NCBI GenBank assembly: GCA_003491925.1
Contig: DNAU01000222.1
Location: forward strand, 1 to 11,843
DNA length: 11,843 nucleotides
Reading direction: 5' to 3'
Source of the DNA: Chloroflexota bacterium
GTDB lineage: Bacteria; Chloroflexota; Dormibacteria; Aeolococcales; Aeolococcaceae
The position numbers and the translations under genes are program-made. The notes under the pieces are model-generated. The model was not told where the DNA came from and made no database searches. It saw only the letters and a program-made list of their open reading frames with translations. Shown piece by piece: positions 5,493 to 11,843 of the stretch (within the stretch, counting starts at the first letter, position 1; each line of letters begins with the position of its first letter).

Positions 5493-7502
5493 TCAGCGTG
5501 GCGCGGTGGGCGACCGGCGGCCTCCCACCGGGGCATCCTCGACGGCCGGTGGCTCCGAGATGGCGGTCGCGGGCCTGTCGGCGAGAGGCACCCGGTGGCC
5601 ACCGGCGGAGCTGCCGCCGGCAACGGCGGTGGCGTCACCGCCCGGGCCATCGGCGCCGTTGCCGGCGACGAGCGCCCCATTGCCGTCCGCAGCAACACCA
5701 TCGCCATCCGCAGCGACGCCATTGCCGTCCAGGGCGACACTCCTGGCGGCCGCCCGTGCACCAGCTGCCGCTCGGGCACGAGCCGCGCGCTGGAGGGTGG
5801 AACCGGCCTCCTCATGGACGAAGCGCGAACCCCGGAGCGCCGAGGCGAGCGCGGCGATCAGGCTCATCACCGCGGCGAAGAGGAGGATCGGGACCAGAGC
5901 CTGCTTGAATGCCGGGCCGATGAGCTGTGGGAAGAACTGGCGGCTCGTCAGCACCGCGGCCTGGTGGGCCGGGAGGCTGCCCAGGAGCTGGGGGCCGAGC
6001 AGCATGGCGATCGGGTTGTAGCCGAGGAAGGCAGAGAAGAGGTAGCCGAGGGGGGGCACGTGCGACAGCTGGGTCGCGGCGGCGGCCGGCACGCCGTGGC
6101 TCACCAGGCCCGCGTACATGGCCGAGGGGACGCTGGCGTTCAGGCCCAGGACCATCAGGGTGAACAGCAGTCCCATCGAGAGGGGCATCCCGGTGTTGGC
6201 GAAGGTGACCCGCATCCCCGAGGCGGCACCGCGGTCGCGAGCCGGGACCGAGTTCATGATCGAGGAGGTGTTGGGCGAGGCGAAGAGGCCCTGGGCGATC
6301 CCGCTCAGCAGCAGCACCAGGGCGAAGAGGAGGTAGTCGAAGTTGGCCGGGAAGGCCAGCATGAGCAGGAATGAGACCGCCGAGATCACCATCCCCGCGG
6401 TGGCGAAGGGCCGGGCCCCGTAGCGGTCCGAGAGCCTCCCCGAGAGCGGCCCGGAGATCACGAAGCCCGCCGTCCACGGGATCATGTAGACACCCGCCCA
6501 GAGCGGGGTGACCGTGAAGTCGTAGCCGTGCTGAGGCAGCCAGATCCCCTGGAACCAGATGATCAGGATGAACTGGAAGCCGCCGCGTCCGACCGCCGCC
6601 AGGAAGCCGGCGAGGTTCCCGGCGGTGAACGCCCGGATCCGGAAGAGCGAGAGGCGGAACATCGGGTCCGGCACCTTCAGCTCGATGACCGCGAAGACAC
6701 CCAGCACCGCCAGGCCTCCGAGGATCATCCCCAGGACGAAGGGGTTGCCCCAACCGGTGAGCGCGGTCCCGTAGGGCTCGATCCCGTAGGTGACCCCGAC
6801 CAGCACCATGCCCAGCCCGCCGGCGAAGGCGATGTTGCCCAGCCAGTCGATCCGGGCGCGGATGTGGACGCCGATCTCCTTGAGCTTCAGATACGCCCAG
6901 ACGGTGCCGAAGACGCCGAAGGGGACGTTGACCAGGAAGACCCATCGCCAGCCCACCTGCGAGAGCAGGCCACCGGCGAGGATGCCGAAGAAACTGCCGA
7001 AAATGGCCGCAACCATGTTGGTCCCGAGCGCGAGCCCGAGCTGGTCGCTGGGGAAGGCGTCGGTGATGATGGCCGCCGAGTTGGCCATCAGCAGCGCTCC
7101 ACCGATCGCCTGGACCATGCGCATGATCACCAGCTCGAGGGCGCCGTTGGCACCCGTGCTCCAGACCAGCGAGAGCAGGATGGAGGCCACCGTGAAGACG
7201 GCAAAGCCGAGGTTGTACATGCGGACTCGGCCGAAGATGTCGCCGATCCGGCCCACCGTAACCACGATGGCCGCCAGGACCAGCATGTAGCCCATCATGA
7301 TCCAGAGCAGGAAGGGGAAATTCGACGGCTGCAGCGGGTTCAGGTCGATGCCCCGGAAGATCACCGGGAGGGCGATCATCAGGCTGGTGGCGTTCATGCC
7401 CGAGAGCACCACGCCGACCGTGGTGTTGGAGAGGACCAGCCACTTGTAATGCGGCCCGACGATCTGGGTGCGCGGCGCCGAGAGCGCGGAGCGGACGCTC
7501 AC
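5493..7502 (-). CDS. MFS drug exporter, DHA2 (EmrB/QacA) type, with long C-terminal tail
   Basis: This is a proton-driven exporter of the major facilitator superfamily with about 14 hydrophobic segments between residues 22 and 556, as in the DHA2 family. Motif A, GRIGDIFGRVRM, is at 84-95, and a second-half counterpart GRLSDRYGARP is at 355-365. The motif C region (GSFFGILAGGLL, 169-180) marks drug/proton antiporters. There is a large loop at about 456-530. Residues 561-669 form a cytoplasmic tail. It is first Ala/Arg-rich, then carries a seven-residue repeat DGNGVAA/DGDGVAA/DGNGALV, and ends Pro-rich. The start is GTG at 7502, overlapping the MarR stop as GTGA. Substrate is unknown; family members export hydrophobic cations and antibiotics. 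The MarR neighbour suggests ligand-induced expression. Confidence 0.95.
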   Translation of the reverse strand: MSVRSALSAPRTQIVGPHYKWLVLSNTTVGVVLSGMNATSLMIALPVIFRGIDLNPLQPSNFPFLLWIMMGYMLVLAAIVVTVGRIGDIFGRVRMYNLGFAVFTVASILLSLVWSTGANGALELVIMRMVQAIGGALLMANSAAIITDAFPSDQLGLALGTNMVAAIFGSFFGILAGGLLSQVGWRWVFLVNVPFGVFGTVWAYLKLKEIGVHIRARIDWLGNIAFAGGLGMVLVGVTYGIEPYGTALTGWGNPFVLGMILGGLAVLGVFAVIELKVPDPMFRLSLFRIRAFTAGNLAGFLAAVGRGGFQFILIIWFQGIWLPQHGYDFTVTPLWAGVYMIPWTAGFVISGPLSGRLSDRYGARPFATAGMVISAVSFLLMLAFPANFDYLLFALVLLLSGIAQGLFASPNTSSIMNSVPARDRGAASGMRVTFANTGMPLSMGLLFTLMVLGLNASVPSAMYAGLVSHGVPAAAATQLSHVPPLGYLFSAFLGYNPIAMLLGPQLLGSLPAHQAAVLTSRQFFPQLIGPAFKQALVPILLFAAVMSLIAALASALRGSRFVHEEAGSTLQRAARARAAAGARAAARSVALDGNGVAADGDGVAADGNGALVAGNGADGPGGDATAVAGGSSAGGHRVPLADRPATAISEPPAVEDAPVGGRRSPTAPR
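5679..5741 (-). repeat. Three degenerate 21-bp tandem repeats in the exporter tail
   Basis: Units at 5679-5699, 5700-5720 and 5721-5741 share the pattern AT(T/C)GCC(G/A)TCC on the plus strand. They encode the seven-residue Asp/Gly/Asn repeat near the exporter C-terminus. Copies differ at several bases. The length is a multiple of 3, so unit gain or loss keeps the frame. Confidence 0.8.
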
Positions 7503-8032
7503 CGCGCGGGTGCCTCCGCCGCGTCGAGGGCGGCGAGGCGCGCGGCCTCGTGGACCGCACCCTCCGGTAGGACCACCCGCTCGACCATGTCCAGGGCGGC
7601 GGCGAGGCCGGCACGTTCGGCGTCGCTGAGCTGGGAGAGCCGCTCGGCGAGCCAGGCGTTGCCGGCGGTGCGCCGCTCCTCGACGATCCGTCGCCCCGCC
7701 TCGGTGATCACCAGCTGGACTCCGCGCCGGTCGTGGGGGTCACGGGACCGGACCACCAGGCCCGCCTCCTCGAGGCGGTCGGCGAGCCGGGTCGCCGCCG
7801 AGGAGGGGAGCCGCTCCGCCTCGGCCAGGTCGCCGATGGCCATCTGACCGTGCTTGGCGACGGTGGCGAGCGCCAGGTGCTGGGTGACGCTCATGCCGGG
7901 GGGGTCCTGGCGCCGAAGCTGGCGACCCAGGTGGACCATCGCCACCCTCAGGCGGTTGGCCAACGGCCCCGGCGCGGTGCTCTCAGGAAGCTGCTCCGCG
8001 CCGCCGTCCGGCGCCGGCGAGATCGATGTCAC
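7499..8032 (-). CDS. MarR-family transcriptional regulator
   Basis: This is a 177-residue winged-helix repressor. The DNA-binding domain covers about residues 48-110: MAIGDLAEAERLPSSAATRL holds the helix-turn-helix with its recognition helix, and DPHDRRGVQL (98-107) is the typical MarR wing with its DxRG core. Helices at both ends should form the dimer interface. The N-terminal 22 residues are disordered. The GTG at 8032 is supported by GGAGG at 8046-8042, 9 nt upstream. The stop overlaps the exporter start (GTGA), so the two are almost certainly co-transcribed and translationally coupled. The family usually represses its own operon until a small-molecule ligand binds. A palindrome over the promoter supports that here. 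Confidence 0.95.
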   Translation of the reverse strand: MTSISPAPDGGAEQLPESTAPGPLANRLRVAMVHLGRQLRRQDPPGMSVTQHLALATVAKHGQMAIGDLAEAERLPSSAATRLADRLEEAGLVVRSRDPHDRRGVQLVITEAGRRIVEERRTAGNAWLAERLSQLSDAERAGLAAALDMVERVVLPEGAVHEAARLAALDAAEAPAR

Positions 8033-8065
8033 CTTCTCCGACCTCCAGGTGTCCGCGATACGGTA

Positions 8066-8093
8066 AACATATCAGAGATACATATTATGTCAA
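8066..8093 (-). promoter_or_regulatory. Promoter and likely MarR operator
   Basis: On the minus strand a perfect -35 box TTGACA (8093 to 8088) is followed by 16 bp and TATGTT (8071 to 8066) as the -10 box. This would place the transcript start near 8059, with a leader of about 27 nt. The palindrome ACATA-T-TATGT (8080-8090) overlaps the -35 box, and another half-site ACATAT (8067-8072) overlaps the -10 box, 13 bp from its copy. The region is strikingly AT-rich for this genome. Repressor binding here would block polymerase, the usual MarR arrangement. Confidence 0.7.
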
Positions 8094-8249
8094 ACACCTA
8101 TAACGGTTGGAATTCGATGGGCGACCACGGCGCAGCGCTGCCGGGAAGCTGAGCCTCCCACCTCCAGCGCTCCCGGCGATGGAGGCCAGCGTCGGCCTCG
8201 CCGCCCGCGATCTCGATGACGTCACGTTCCTCCCGGATCGGCACGTCTC

Positions 8250-9410
8250 ATGAGTGTGTGGTCCCAGCGGTGGACTGGCGGGAGGCGTGCAGCGGCGACT
8301 GTCCTCATCGCCCTCGCGGTGGCGGCAGCGACGGCGACGGTGCTGGTGATCGGCCGCGGCCCGCATGGGACCGGGGTCGCAGCCGGCTCTCCGACCACCT
8401 CCACCTCGCCCCCGGGATCACCGGCCCCGGGCACACCGTCGCGGGTCTCGCTCCCGACCCCCACCGCCTTCGTTCCCTGGCGGCCGCTGACCGCCCGGGG
8501 GGTGTACCCGCAGGCCCCGGTGGTCACGCCGGGCCCGCCGCTGGCCGTGCCGGCGGGCACCCCGGCCTGCTGGGCGAGCCAGCTGGAGGGGATCGAGGCC
8601 GCAGGCGGTGCCGCCACCGGGAACGTTGGCGAGCGGATCCTGCTGCGCAACCTCAGCGGCGCCGCCTGCTATCTGGAGGGATACCCGGACGTCTCCATCC
8701 TGGGTTCGAGCGGACAGGTGCTGGCCTCGGCCGCGGGCTCGGCCGATCGCGGCACCTTCTTTGATCTGTCCCTGCAGGTCGTGCCGATCCTCATGGAACC
8801 GGGCACACCGGAGCTCACCTCGTCGGAGGAGGTGGGTGTGTCGGGCCTGGGGCAGGCGTTTGTCAACGTCACCTGGTATGCGTGCCATCCGGCCGTCCAG
8901 GCGGCCCAGGCTGCCCTCCATCTCCCCAACGGAGGAGGGCGCCTGCTCGTGCCGTTTGCGATCGAATCGCCGTACTCACCGGCGTGCGACGCGACGACGA
9001 CGGCCTACGTGGCCCTGAGCCGCGGCCCGATCGACGCGGCCGGATACCTCTCTGAGCCGGCCCCGGTGTACCTCGAGATGGCCATCAGCATTGACGCGCC
9101 GACGACCGCCACGGCCGGATCCAGCCTGACCTACTACGTGACGATGCGGAACGCGAGCTCCACGACCTATGACCTGAGCGAGTGCCCCGACTACGTGGAG
9201 ATGCTGTTCGCAAAGCAGCCGGTGGCCTCGTACCAGCTCAACTGCGCGCCGGTCGGGGCGATCGCCCCGGGACAGGAGGTCACTTTCCAGATGCAGCTGG
9301 CCATCCCGGGGACCGTTGCGGCCGGGCCCAACACCCTCAGCTGGGCGCTCGTGGACGGCCGGTTGAGCATGCCGACGGCGAGCACCCCGATCGAGATTGC
9401 GCCCGGATGA
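8250..9410 (+). CDS. Membrane-anchored extracellular beta-domain protein (DUF4232-like)
   Basis: This is a 386-residue protein with a short basic N-terminus and one hydrophobic segment at about 14-35, acting as an uncleaved anchor or signal peptide. Ser/Pro/Thr-rich spacer follows to about residue 104. A first domain (about 105-260) contains RNLSGAACYLEGYPDVSIL and reads as a beta sandwich resembling DUF4232-type actinobacterial exported proteins. A second domain (about 272-385) looks Ig-like: SSLTYYVTMRNASS, then an edge PGQEVTFQMQLAIPG. Six cysteines (107, 140, 212, 246, 312, 332) could form three sequential disulfides, consistent with an extracytoplasmic site. Binding partner and function are unknown. 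The ATG at 8250 is set by the signal region; no good ribosome binding site precedes it. It is divergent from the MarR operon. Confidence 0.85.
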   Translation: MSVWSQRWTGGRRAAATVLIALAVAAATATVLVIGRGPHGTGVAAGSPTTSTSPPGSPAPGTPSRVSLPTPTAFVPWRPLTARGVYPQAPVVTPGPPLAVPAGTPACWASQLEGIEAAGGAATGNVGERILLRNLSGAACYLEGYPDVSILGSSGQVLASAAGSADRGTFFDLSLQVVPILMEPGTPELTSSEEVGVSGLGQAFVNVTWYACHPAVQAAQAALHLPNGGGRLLVPFAIESPYSPACDATTTAYVALSRGPIDAAGYLSEPAPVYLEMAISIDAPTTATAGSSLTYYVTMRNASSTTYDLSECPDYVEMLFAKQPVASYQLNCAPVGAIAPGQEVTFQMQLAIPGTVAAGPNTLSWALVDGRLSMPTASTPIEIAPG

Positions 9411-9495
9411 TGCAGGGCTCGAGCGCGACACCGGAACCGGAGCCACTGTGGGACAGGGCTACCGGACTTTCACAACTGTGGTCGTCGATGGGGGG

Positions 9496-9569
9496 TGGGC
9501 GAGGCAGGATTCGAACCTGCGACCCGAGGGTTATGAGCCCCCTGCTCTAACCGGCTGAGCTACTCGCCC
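9496..9569 (-). tRNA. Elongator tRNA-Met (anticodon CAT)
   Basis: On the minus strand a full cloverleaf is present: acceptor arms GGGCGAG and CTCGCCC; D-arm GCTC/GAGC; anticodon stem GGGGG/CCCTC with loop CTCATAA; variable GGGTC; T-arm GCAGG-TTCGAAT-CCTGC; discriminator A at 9496. The anticodon CAT is at 9535-9533. The D-loop and general layout match elongator tRNA-Met. Initiator tRNA is unlikely because its typical unpaired first base is absent. The Ile2 (lysidine) tRNA also has a CAT anticodon and is less likely but not excluded. CCA is not encoded: the bases after the discriminator are CCC. Confidence 0.93.
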
Positions 9570-9625
9570 GGGACCATTTGACCATCCGGAGCGCCCGCCG
9601 GGAGACGGCAGGCCATGCGAGAGAC

Positions 9626-9631
9626 TACGCT
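9626..9631 (+). promoter_or_regulatory. Possible -10 box of the dCMP deaminase gene
   Basis: TACGCT, the same hexamer as the -10 proposed for the FmdB-type gene, ends 8 nt before the ATG at 9640. No Shine-Dalgarno sequence or -35 box is visible. This would give a leaderless or nearly leaderless mRNA. Confidence 0.3.
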
Positions 9632-9639
9632 GGCCGGCG

Positions 9640-10197
9640 ATGGATGAGAGCCCCGCGCCGGCCCGCCCCCGCCGGCCCGACAAGCAGACCTACTTCCTGA
9701 TCCTGGCGATCGCGGCCCGGAGCCGGGCCGACTGCCTCGGCCGCCGGGTCGGCGCCGTGATCACCCGCGAGGACCGGGTCCTCAGCACCGGGTACAACGG
9801 GACCCCCTTCGGGATGCCCAACTGCACCGAGGGCGGCTGCCGGCGCTGCGCCCAGCGCGACCTGGACACCAGCCTCCGCGGCGGCGCCTACGACGTCTGC
9901 ATCTGCGTCCACGCCGAGCAGAACGCCCTGCTCACCGCCGCCCGGTTCGGTCAGCAGACCCTGGGCGCCTCGATCACCTCGACGATGCAGCCCTGCTTCG
10001 GATGCCTCAAGGAGCTGCTCCAAGCGGGCATCGAGGAGGTGCGATTCCTCCATCCCTGGGATCCGGTGGAGGCGTACCACGACCCGGGGCTGGCTCAGCA
10101 GTACGCGGTGCTCCGCGCCCGCTTCCGGGTCTTCGCCCAGGTCGGCGACCCAGGCTTGGACACGGACGACCTCTTCGCCGCCCTCAGCCGCGCCTGA
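9640..10197 (+). CDS. Deoxycytidylate (dCMP) deaminase, ComEB-type
   Basis: The enzyme converts dCMP to dUMP, feeding thymidylate synthesis. The 185-residue protein has the cytidine-deaminase zinc site: H91 and catalytic E93 in VHAEQNALL, with C119 and C122 in TMQPCFGCLKELL. GYNGTPFGMPNC at 51-62 is the usual substrate-loop region. Extra cysteines (62, 67, 70, 87) between strand and active site could hold a second structural zinc, as in several dCMP deaminases. The length is slightly above the common 150-170, through a basic N-terminal extension and a C-terminal tail. The ATG at 9640 is the first start; a second ATG 4 nt later is in another frame. The gene converges with the LPASG-protein gene, overlapping by 14 bp. 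Confidence 0.93.
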   Translation: MDESPAPARPRRPDKQTYFLILAIAARSRADCLGRRVGAVITREDRVLSTGYNGTPFGMPNCTEGGCRRCAQRDLDTSLRGGAYDVCICVHAEQNALLTAARFGQQTLGASITSTMQPCFGCLKELLQAGIEEVRFLHPWDPVEAYHDPGLAQQYAVLRARFRVFAQVGDPGLDTDDLFAALSRA

Positions 10198-10657
10198 GAC
10201 CGCGCCCGCCACGCCGCCGGACCGCCCACCAGCCGGTCAGGGTCGCCACCAGGACGACCACGACGGCGGTGATGGCGAGCCACCCGGCGCCACTGATCAC
10301 CGGGGAGAGCCCTGATGCCGGCAGCTGGGTGATGGTGGTGATGGGTGTCGCCGAGACGGTGGGGCTGGGGGACGGGAGCAGGCCGGCGCCGGTCGGGGCC
10401 GTGGGAGTTGGCGTGGGCCGGACCGCACCGGCGCTGGGCGTGGGAGTGGAGGACGCCGGCGCGATCTCGTGCGCGTCGACGCCGGCCACGATCCCGGGGC
10501 CGGCAACGGCGGTCCGGTAGCGGACGGTCGGGGGACCCGGCCCCGCCTCGACGGCGGGCGCCAGCGCGATGGCGGCCAGCGCGCACGCGCCCGCGGCCGC
10601 TGCCAGGGCGAGGTGCCCACGGAGGGCTGAGAAGCCACCTGGCCGGCTCCGCGTCAT
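10184..10657 (-). CDS. Secreted protein with LPASG sortase-like cell-wall anchor
   Basis: This is a 157-residue protein. Residues 1-39 form a signal peptide: basic start MTRSRPGG, hydrophobic core LALAAAAGACALAAIALA, probable cleavage near VEA-GP. A short region (44-66) may be folded. Residues 68-106 are a Pro/Thr/Ser-rich stalk. The end has the three-part layout of a sortase signal: LPASG at 112-116, a hydrophobic span at about 123-145, then the basic tail RRRGGRGLRRG. LPASG departs from LPxTG by Ser for Thr, so processing by sortase is plausible but unproven. It could instead be a simple C-terminal membrane anchor. The ATG at 10657 is chosen for the GGAGG/GGGG run about 6-12 nt upstream and the good signal peptide; an upstream in-frame start at 10711 would spoil it. 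Function is unknown. Confidence 0.78.
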   Translation of the reverse strand: MTRSRPGGFSALRGHLALAAAAGACALAAIALAPAVEAGPGPPTVRYRTAVAGPGIVAGVDAHEIAPASSTPTPSAGAVRPTPTPTAPTGAGLLPSPSPTVSATPITTITQLPASGLSPVISGAGWLAITAVVVVLVATLTGWWAVRRRGGRGLRRG

Positions 10658-10676
10658 GGCTTCCCCACCTCCGCTC

Positions 10677-10698
10677 GCAGGCACGAGGACGCGCCTGC
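10677..10698 (-). other. Hairpin in the leader of the LPASG-protein gene
   Basis: GCAGGC (10677-10682) and GCCTGC (10693-10698) form a perfect 6-bp stem with a 10-nt loop, just upstream of the ribosome binding site. A second small hairpin, CTCC-GAAA-GGAG, lies at 10715-10726 when read on the plus strand. Neither matches a riboswitch I know. They may affect translation or be incidental in GC-rich sequence. Confidence 0.25.
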
Positions 10699-10852
10699 CC
10701 CGGTGATGCAATCGCTCCGAAAGGAGAGGTTACCGGCCACCGGGGGAGGACTGCCCAGGCCGACCGTCAGGGCTCAACGGGGCGCCACGCCGCCGCGCCA
10801 CCCGGATCGGCTATACAGAGGGGAGCACAGCCCACCCCATGGAGGTCCGCCG

Positions 10853-10900
10853 GTGAGAGCCGCGCACCTGGACGACGAGGAAGAGGACGAGGAGAAGTAG
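10853..10900 (+). CDS. Possible 15-residue acidic micro-ORF
   Basis: GTG at 10853 opens a 15-codon frame encoding MRAAHLDDEEEDEEK. It is preceded by GGAGGT with 6 nt spacing, the best ribosome binding site on this strand in the 10.7-10.95 kb gap. A -10-like TATACA lies at 10812-10817, with no -35. A hairpin follows at once. The frame stays open upstream to a GTG at 10703 (65 residues), but that part is Pro/Arg-rich and unconvincing. No homolog is recognised. It may be a leader peptide, a microprotein, or chance. The gap 10658-10946 holds no other gene I can support. Confidence 0.28.
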   Translation: MRAAHLDDEEEDEEK

Positions 10901-10903
10901 CGG

Positions 10904-10921
10904 GCCGGCCTCCCAGCCGGC
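10904..10921. terminator. Hairpin between the micro-ORF and the mrp 3' end
   Basis: GCCGGC (10904-10909) and GCCGGC (10916-10921) form a perfect 6-bp stem around a 6-nt loop. It starts 3 nt after the micro-ORF stop and lies 25 nt downstream of the mrp stop on the other strand. No T-run follows in either direction, so termination is only possible. Confidence 0.35.
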
Positions 10922-10946
10922 GCTGCCCGTGCCGCCCGCCGGATGG

Positions 10947-11843
10947 TCAGCCCCGGATCGGGATCCGCGGCGCGCTCGGCATCTGGGGGCCGCCGGACGC
11001 CGCGTAGTTCTCCTTGCTGACCTCGGCGGCGATCTGCTCGGCGACCGCGCGGAAGACCCGGCCCATCGGTGACGCCGGGTCCGCCGCCATCAGCGGCTGG
11101 CCGTCGCCACCGCCCACCCGCACCCGGGGGTCGAGAGGGATCTCGCCGAGGAATCGGAGACCGTTGCGCTCGGCCAGCTCGCGGCCGCCGCCGCTCCCGA
11201 AGACGTCGGTGCGCTCCCCGCAGTGGGGGCAGATGAAGCCGCTCATGTTCTCGACCACCCCGAGGACCGGCAGCCGGAGCTGGGTGAACATCTGGATCCC
11301 GCGGCTCACGTCGGCGATCGAGACGTCCTGGGGGGTGGTGACGATCACCGCGCCGGCGAGCGGGATGGATTGCGCGAGGCTGATCTGGACGTCACCGGTG
11401 CCCGGGGGCAGGTCGATGACCAGGTAGTCGAGCGCTCCCCAACGGACGTCCTCCAAGAAATGCTGCACCGCCCGGTTGAGCATGAGGCCGCGCCACATGA
11501 TCGCCTCGTCCTCGCCCGAGAGGAAGCCCATCGAGATCACCTTCAGCAGGCCGGCCCCGACGACCCGCTCGAAGGGGATCATCTTGCCCGCCCGCGCTTG
11601 CACCGGACCGTCCATCCCGAGCAGCCTCGGCACCGAATGACCCCAGACGTCGGCGTCGAGCAGGCCCACGACGAGGCCCCGGCGGGCGAGTGCCACCGCC
11701 AGGTTCACGCTGATCGAGGACTTGCCGACCCCGCCCTTGCCCGAGGCGATGGCGAGCACCTTCGCCCTCGCCGGGATGTCGGTCGTGACGGCCCTCTCCT
11801 GGGCCTTCAGCCGAGCCCTCGCCATGAGCGCCGACCGCTCGCC
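10947..11843 (-). CDS. Mrp/NBP35 (ApbC-like) iron-sulfur carrier ATPase, 5' end outside the window
   Basis: This is a cytoplasmic P-loop ATPase that binds and transfers [4Fe-4S] clusters to target proteins. The visible 298 residues include the deviant Walker A GKGGVGKS (35-42), LLDADVWGHSVPRLLG (61-76), Walker B-like DYLVIDLPPGTGD (139-151) and TTPQDVSIADV (169-179). CPHC at 205-208 supplies the two cysteines that bridge a cluster between monomers. An ATG exists at 11825. However, the frame stays open to the window end and the preceding residues GERSAL continue a helix (ERSALMARARLKAQERA) like the linker that usually follows an N-terminal MIP18/DUF59 domain. I therefore treat the gene as truncated by the window edge. 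The last 18 residues are a Pro-rich tail. Confidence 0.93.
   Translation of the reverse strand, partial: GERSALMARARLKAQERAVTTDIPARAKVLAIASGKGGVGKSSISVNLAVALARRGLVVGLLDADVWGHSVPRLLGMDGPVQARAGKMIPFERVVGAGLLKVISMGFLSGEDEAIMWRGLMLNRAVQHFLEDVRWGALDYLVIDLPPGTGDVQISLAQSIPLAGAVIVTTPQDVSIADVSRGIQMFTQLRLPVLGVVENMSGFICPHCGERTDVFGSGGGRELAERNGLRFLGEIPLDPRVRVGGGDGQPLMAADPASPMGRVFRAVAEQIAAEVSKENYAASGGPQMPSAPRIPIRG

Noticed and set aside
5812..7614. Long open frames on both strands over the exporter gene (minus 5812-7614; plus 6528-7847; plus 5478-6374).
   Set aside because: Their products are His/Arg/Asp/Gly-rich low-complexity sequences typical of shadow frames in GC-rich DNA. The exporter frame has complete motifs and membrane spans.
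8217..8224. Perfect 8-bp palindrome TGACGTCA upstream of the exported protein gene.
   Set aside because: An 8-bp palindrome is expected by chance in this length, and it has no promoter or second copy next to it.
9496..9569. tRNA-Met as an attachment site of an integrated element.
   Set aside because: No integrase gene and no direct repeat of the tRNA 3' end were found in the window.
10703..10750. LPATG-like residues in the 65-codon plus-strand frame.
   Set aside because: They lie near the N-terminus of an unsupported frame, without a following membrane span or basic tail.
10703..10800. Possible riboswitch (glycine or c-di-AMP type) because of short GGAGAGG and CCGGGGGAG segments.
   Set aside because: The segments do not occur in the order or spacing of either aptamer and the candidate would be too short.

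Overview
This is a GC-rich (roughly 70 %) bacterial chromosome segment with mostly housekeeping content. Several traits suggest a high-GC monoderm-like lineage such as Actinomycetota, or a neighbour such as Dormibacterota or Chloroflexota: frequent GTG and TTG starts, GTGA start/stop overlaps, promoters that would give leaderless mRNAs, and a protein with a sortase-like tail. That placement is inference; no rRNA or marker alignment is available. No insertion sequence, phage gene, CRISPR array or recognisable defence or toxin system was seen.

Left part (1-3077). The 5' part of metK (SAM synthetase) runs leftward out of the window. Divergent from it is a rightward set: a twin zinc-ribbon protein, a small SH3-like protein that overlaps it by a GTGA, and rnhB (RNase HII). 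rnhB converges with a leftward FmdB-type zinc-ribbon gene. That gene is divergent from a small helix-hairpin-helix protein. The intergenic region between them appears to hold two back-to-back promoters, each ending 6 nt before a start codon.

Middle part (3078-8249). Two conserved-looking proteins of unknown function follow on the plus strand: an Ala/Glu-rich helical protein with one membrane segment, and a small beta-domain plus winged-helix protein. Three leftward genes come next: a MarR regulator, a 14-TM MFS exporter coupled to it by GTGA, and a SAM-dependent methyltransferase. The MarR promoter lies in an AT-rich island with a palindrome over the -35 box, which suggests autoregulation of the regulator/exporter pair.

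Right part (8250-11843). This holds a secreted or membrane-anchored two-domain beta protein with six cysteines, an elongator tRNA-Met, a dCMP deaminase, and a surface protein ending in LPASG, a membrane segment and a basic tail. An unassigned stretch with small hairpins and a possible 15-codon acidic ORF comes next. The last gene is an Mrp/NBP35 iron-sulfur carrier ATPase whose 5' end runs off the window.

I see no convincing new multi-gene system. The best leads are the divergent leaderless promoters, the predicted MarR operator, the LPASG protein and the two uncharacterised proteins at 3335-4557.
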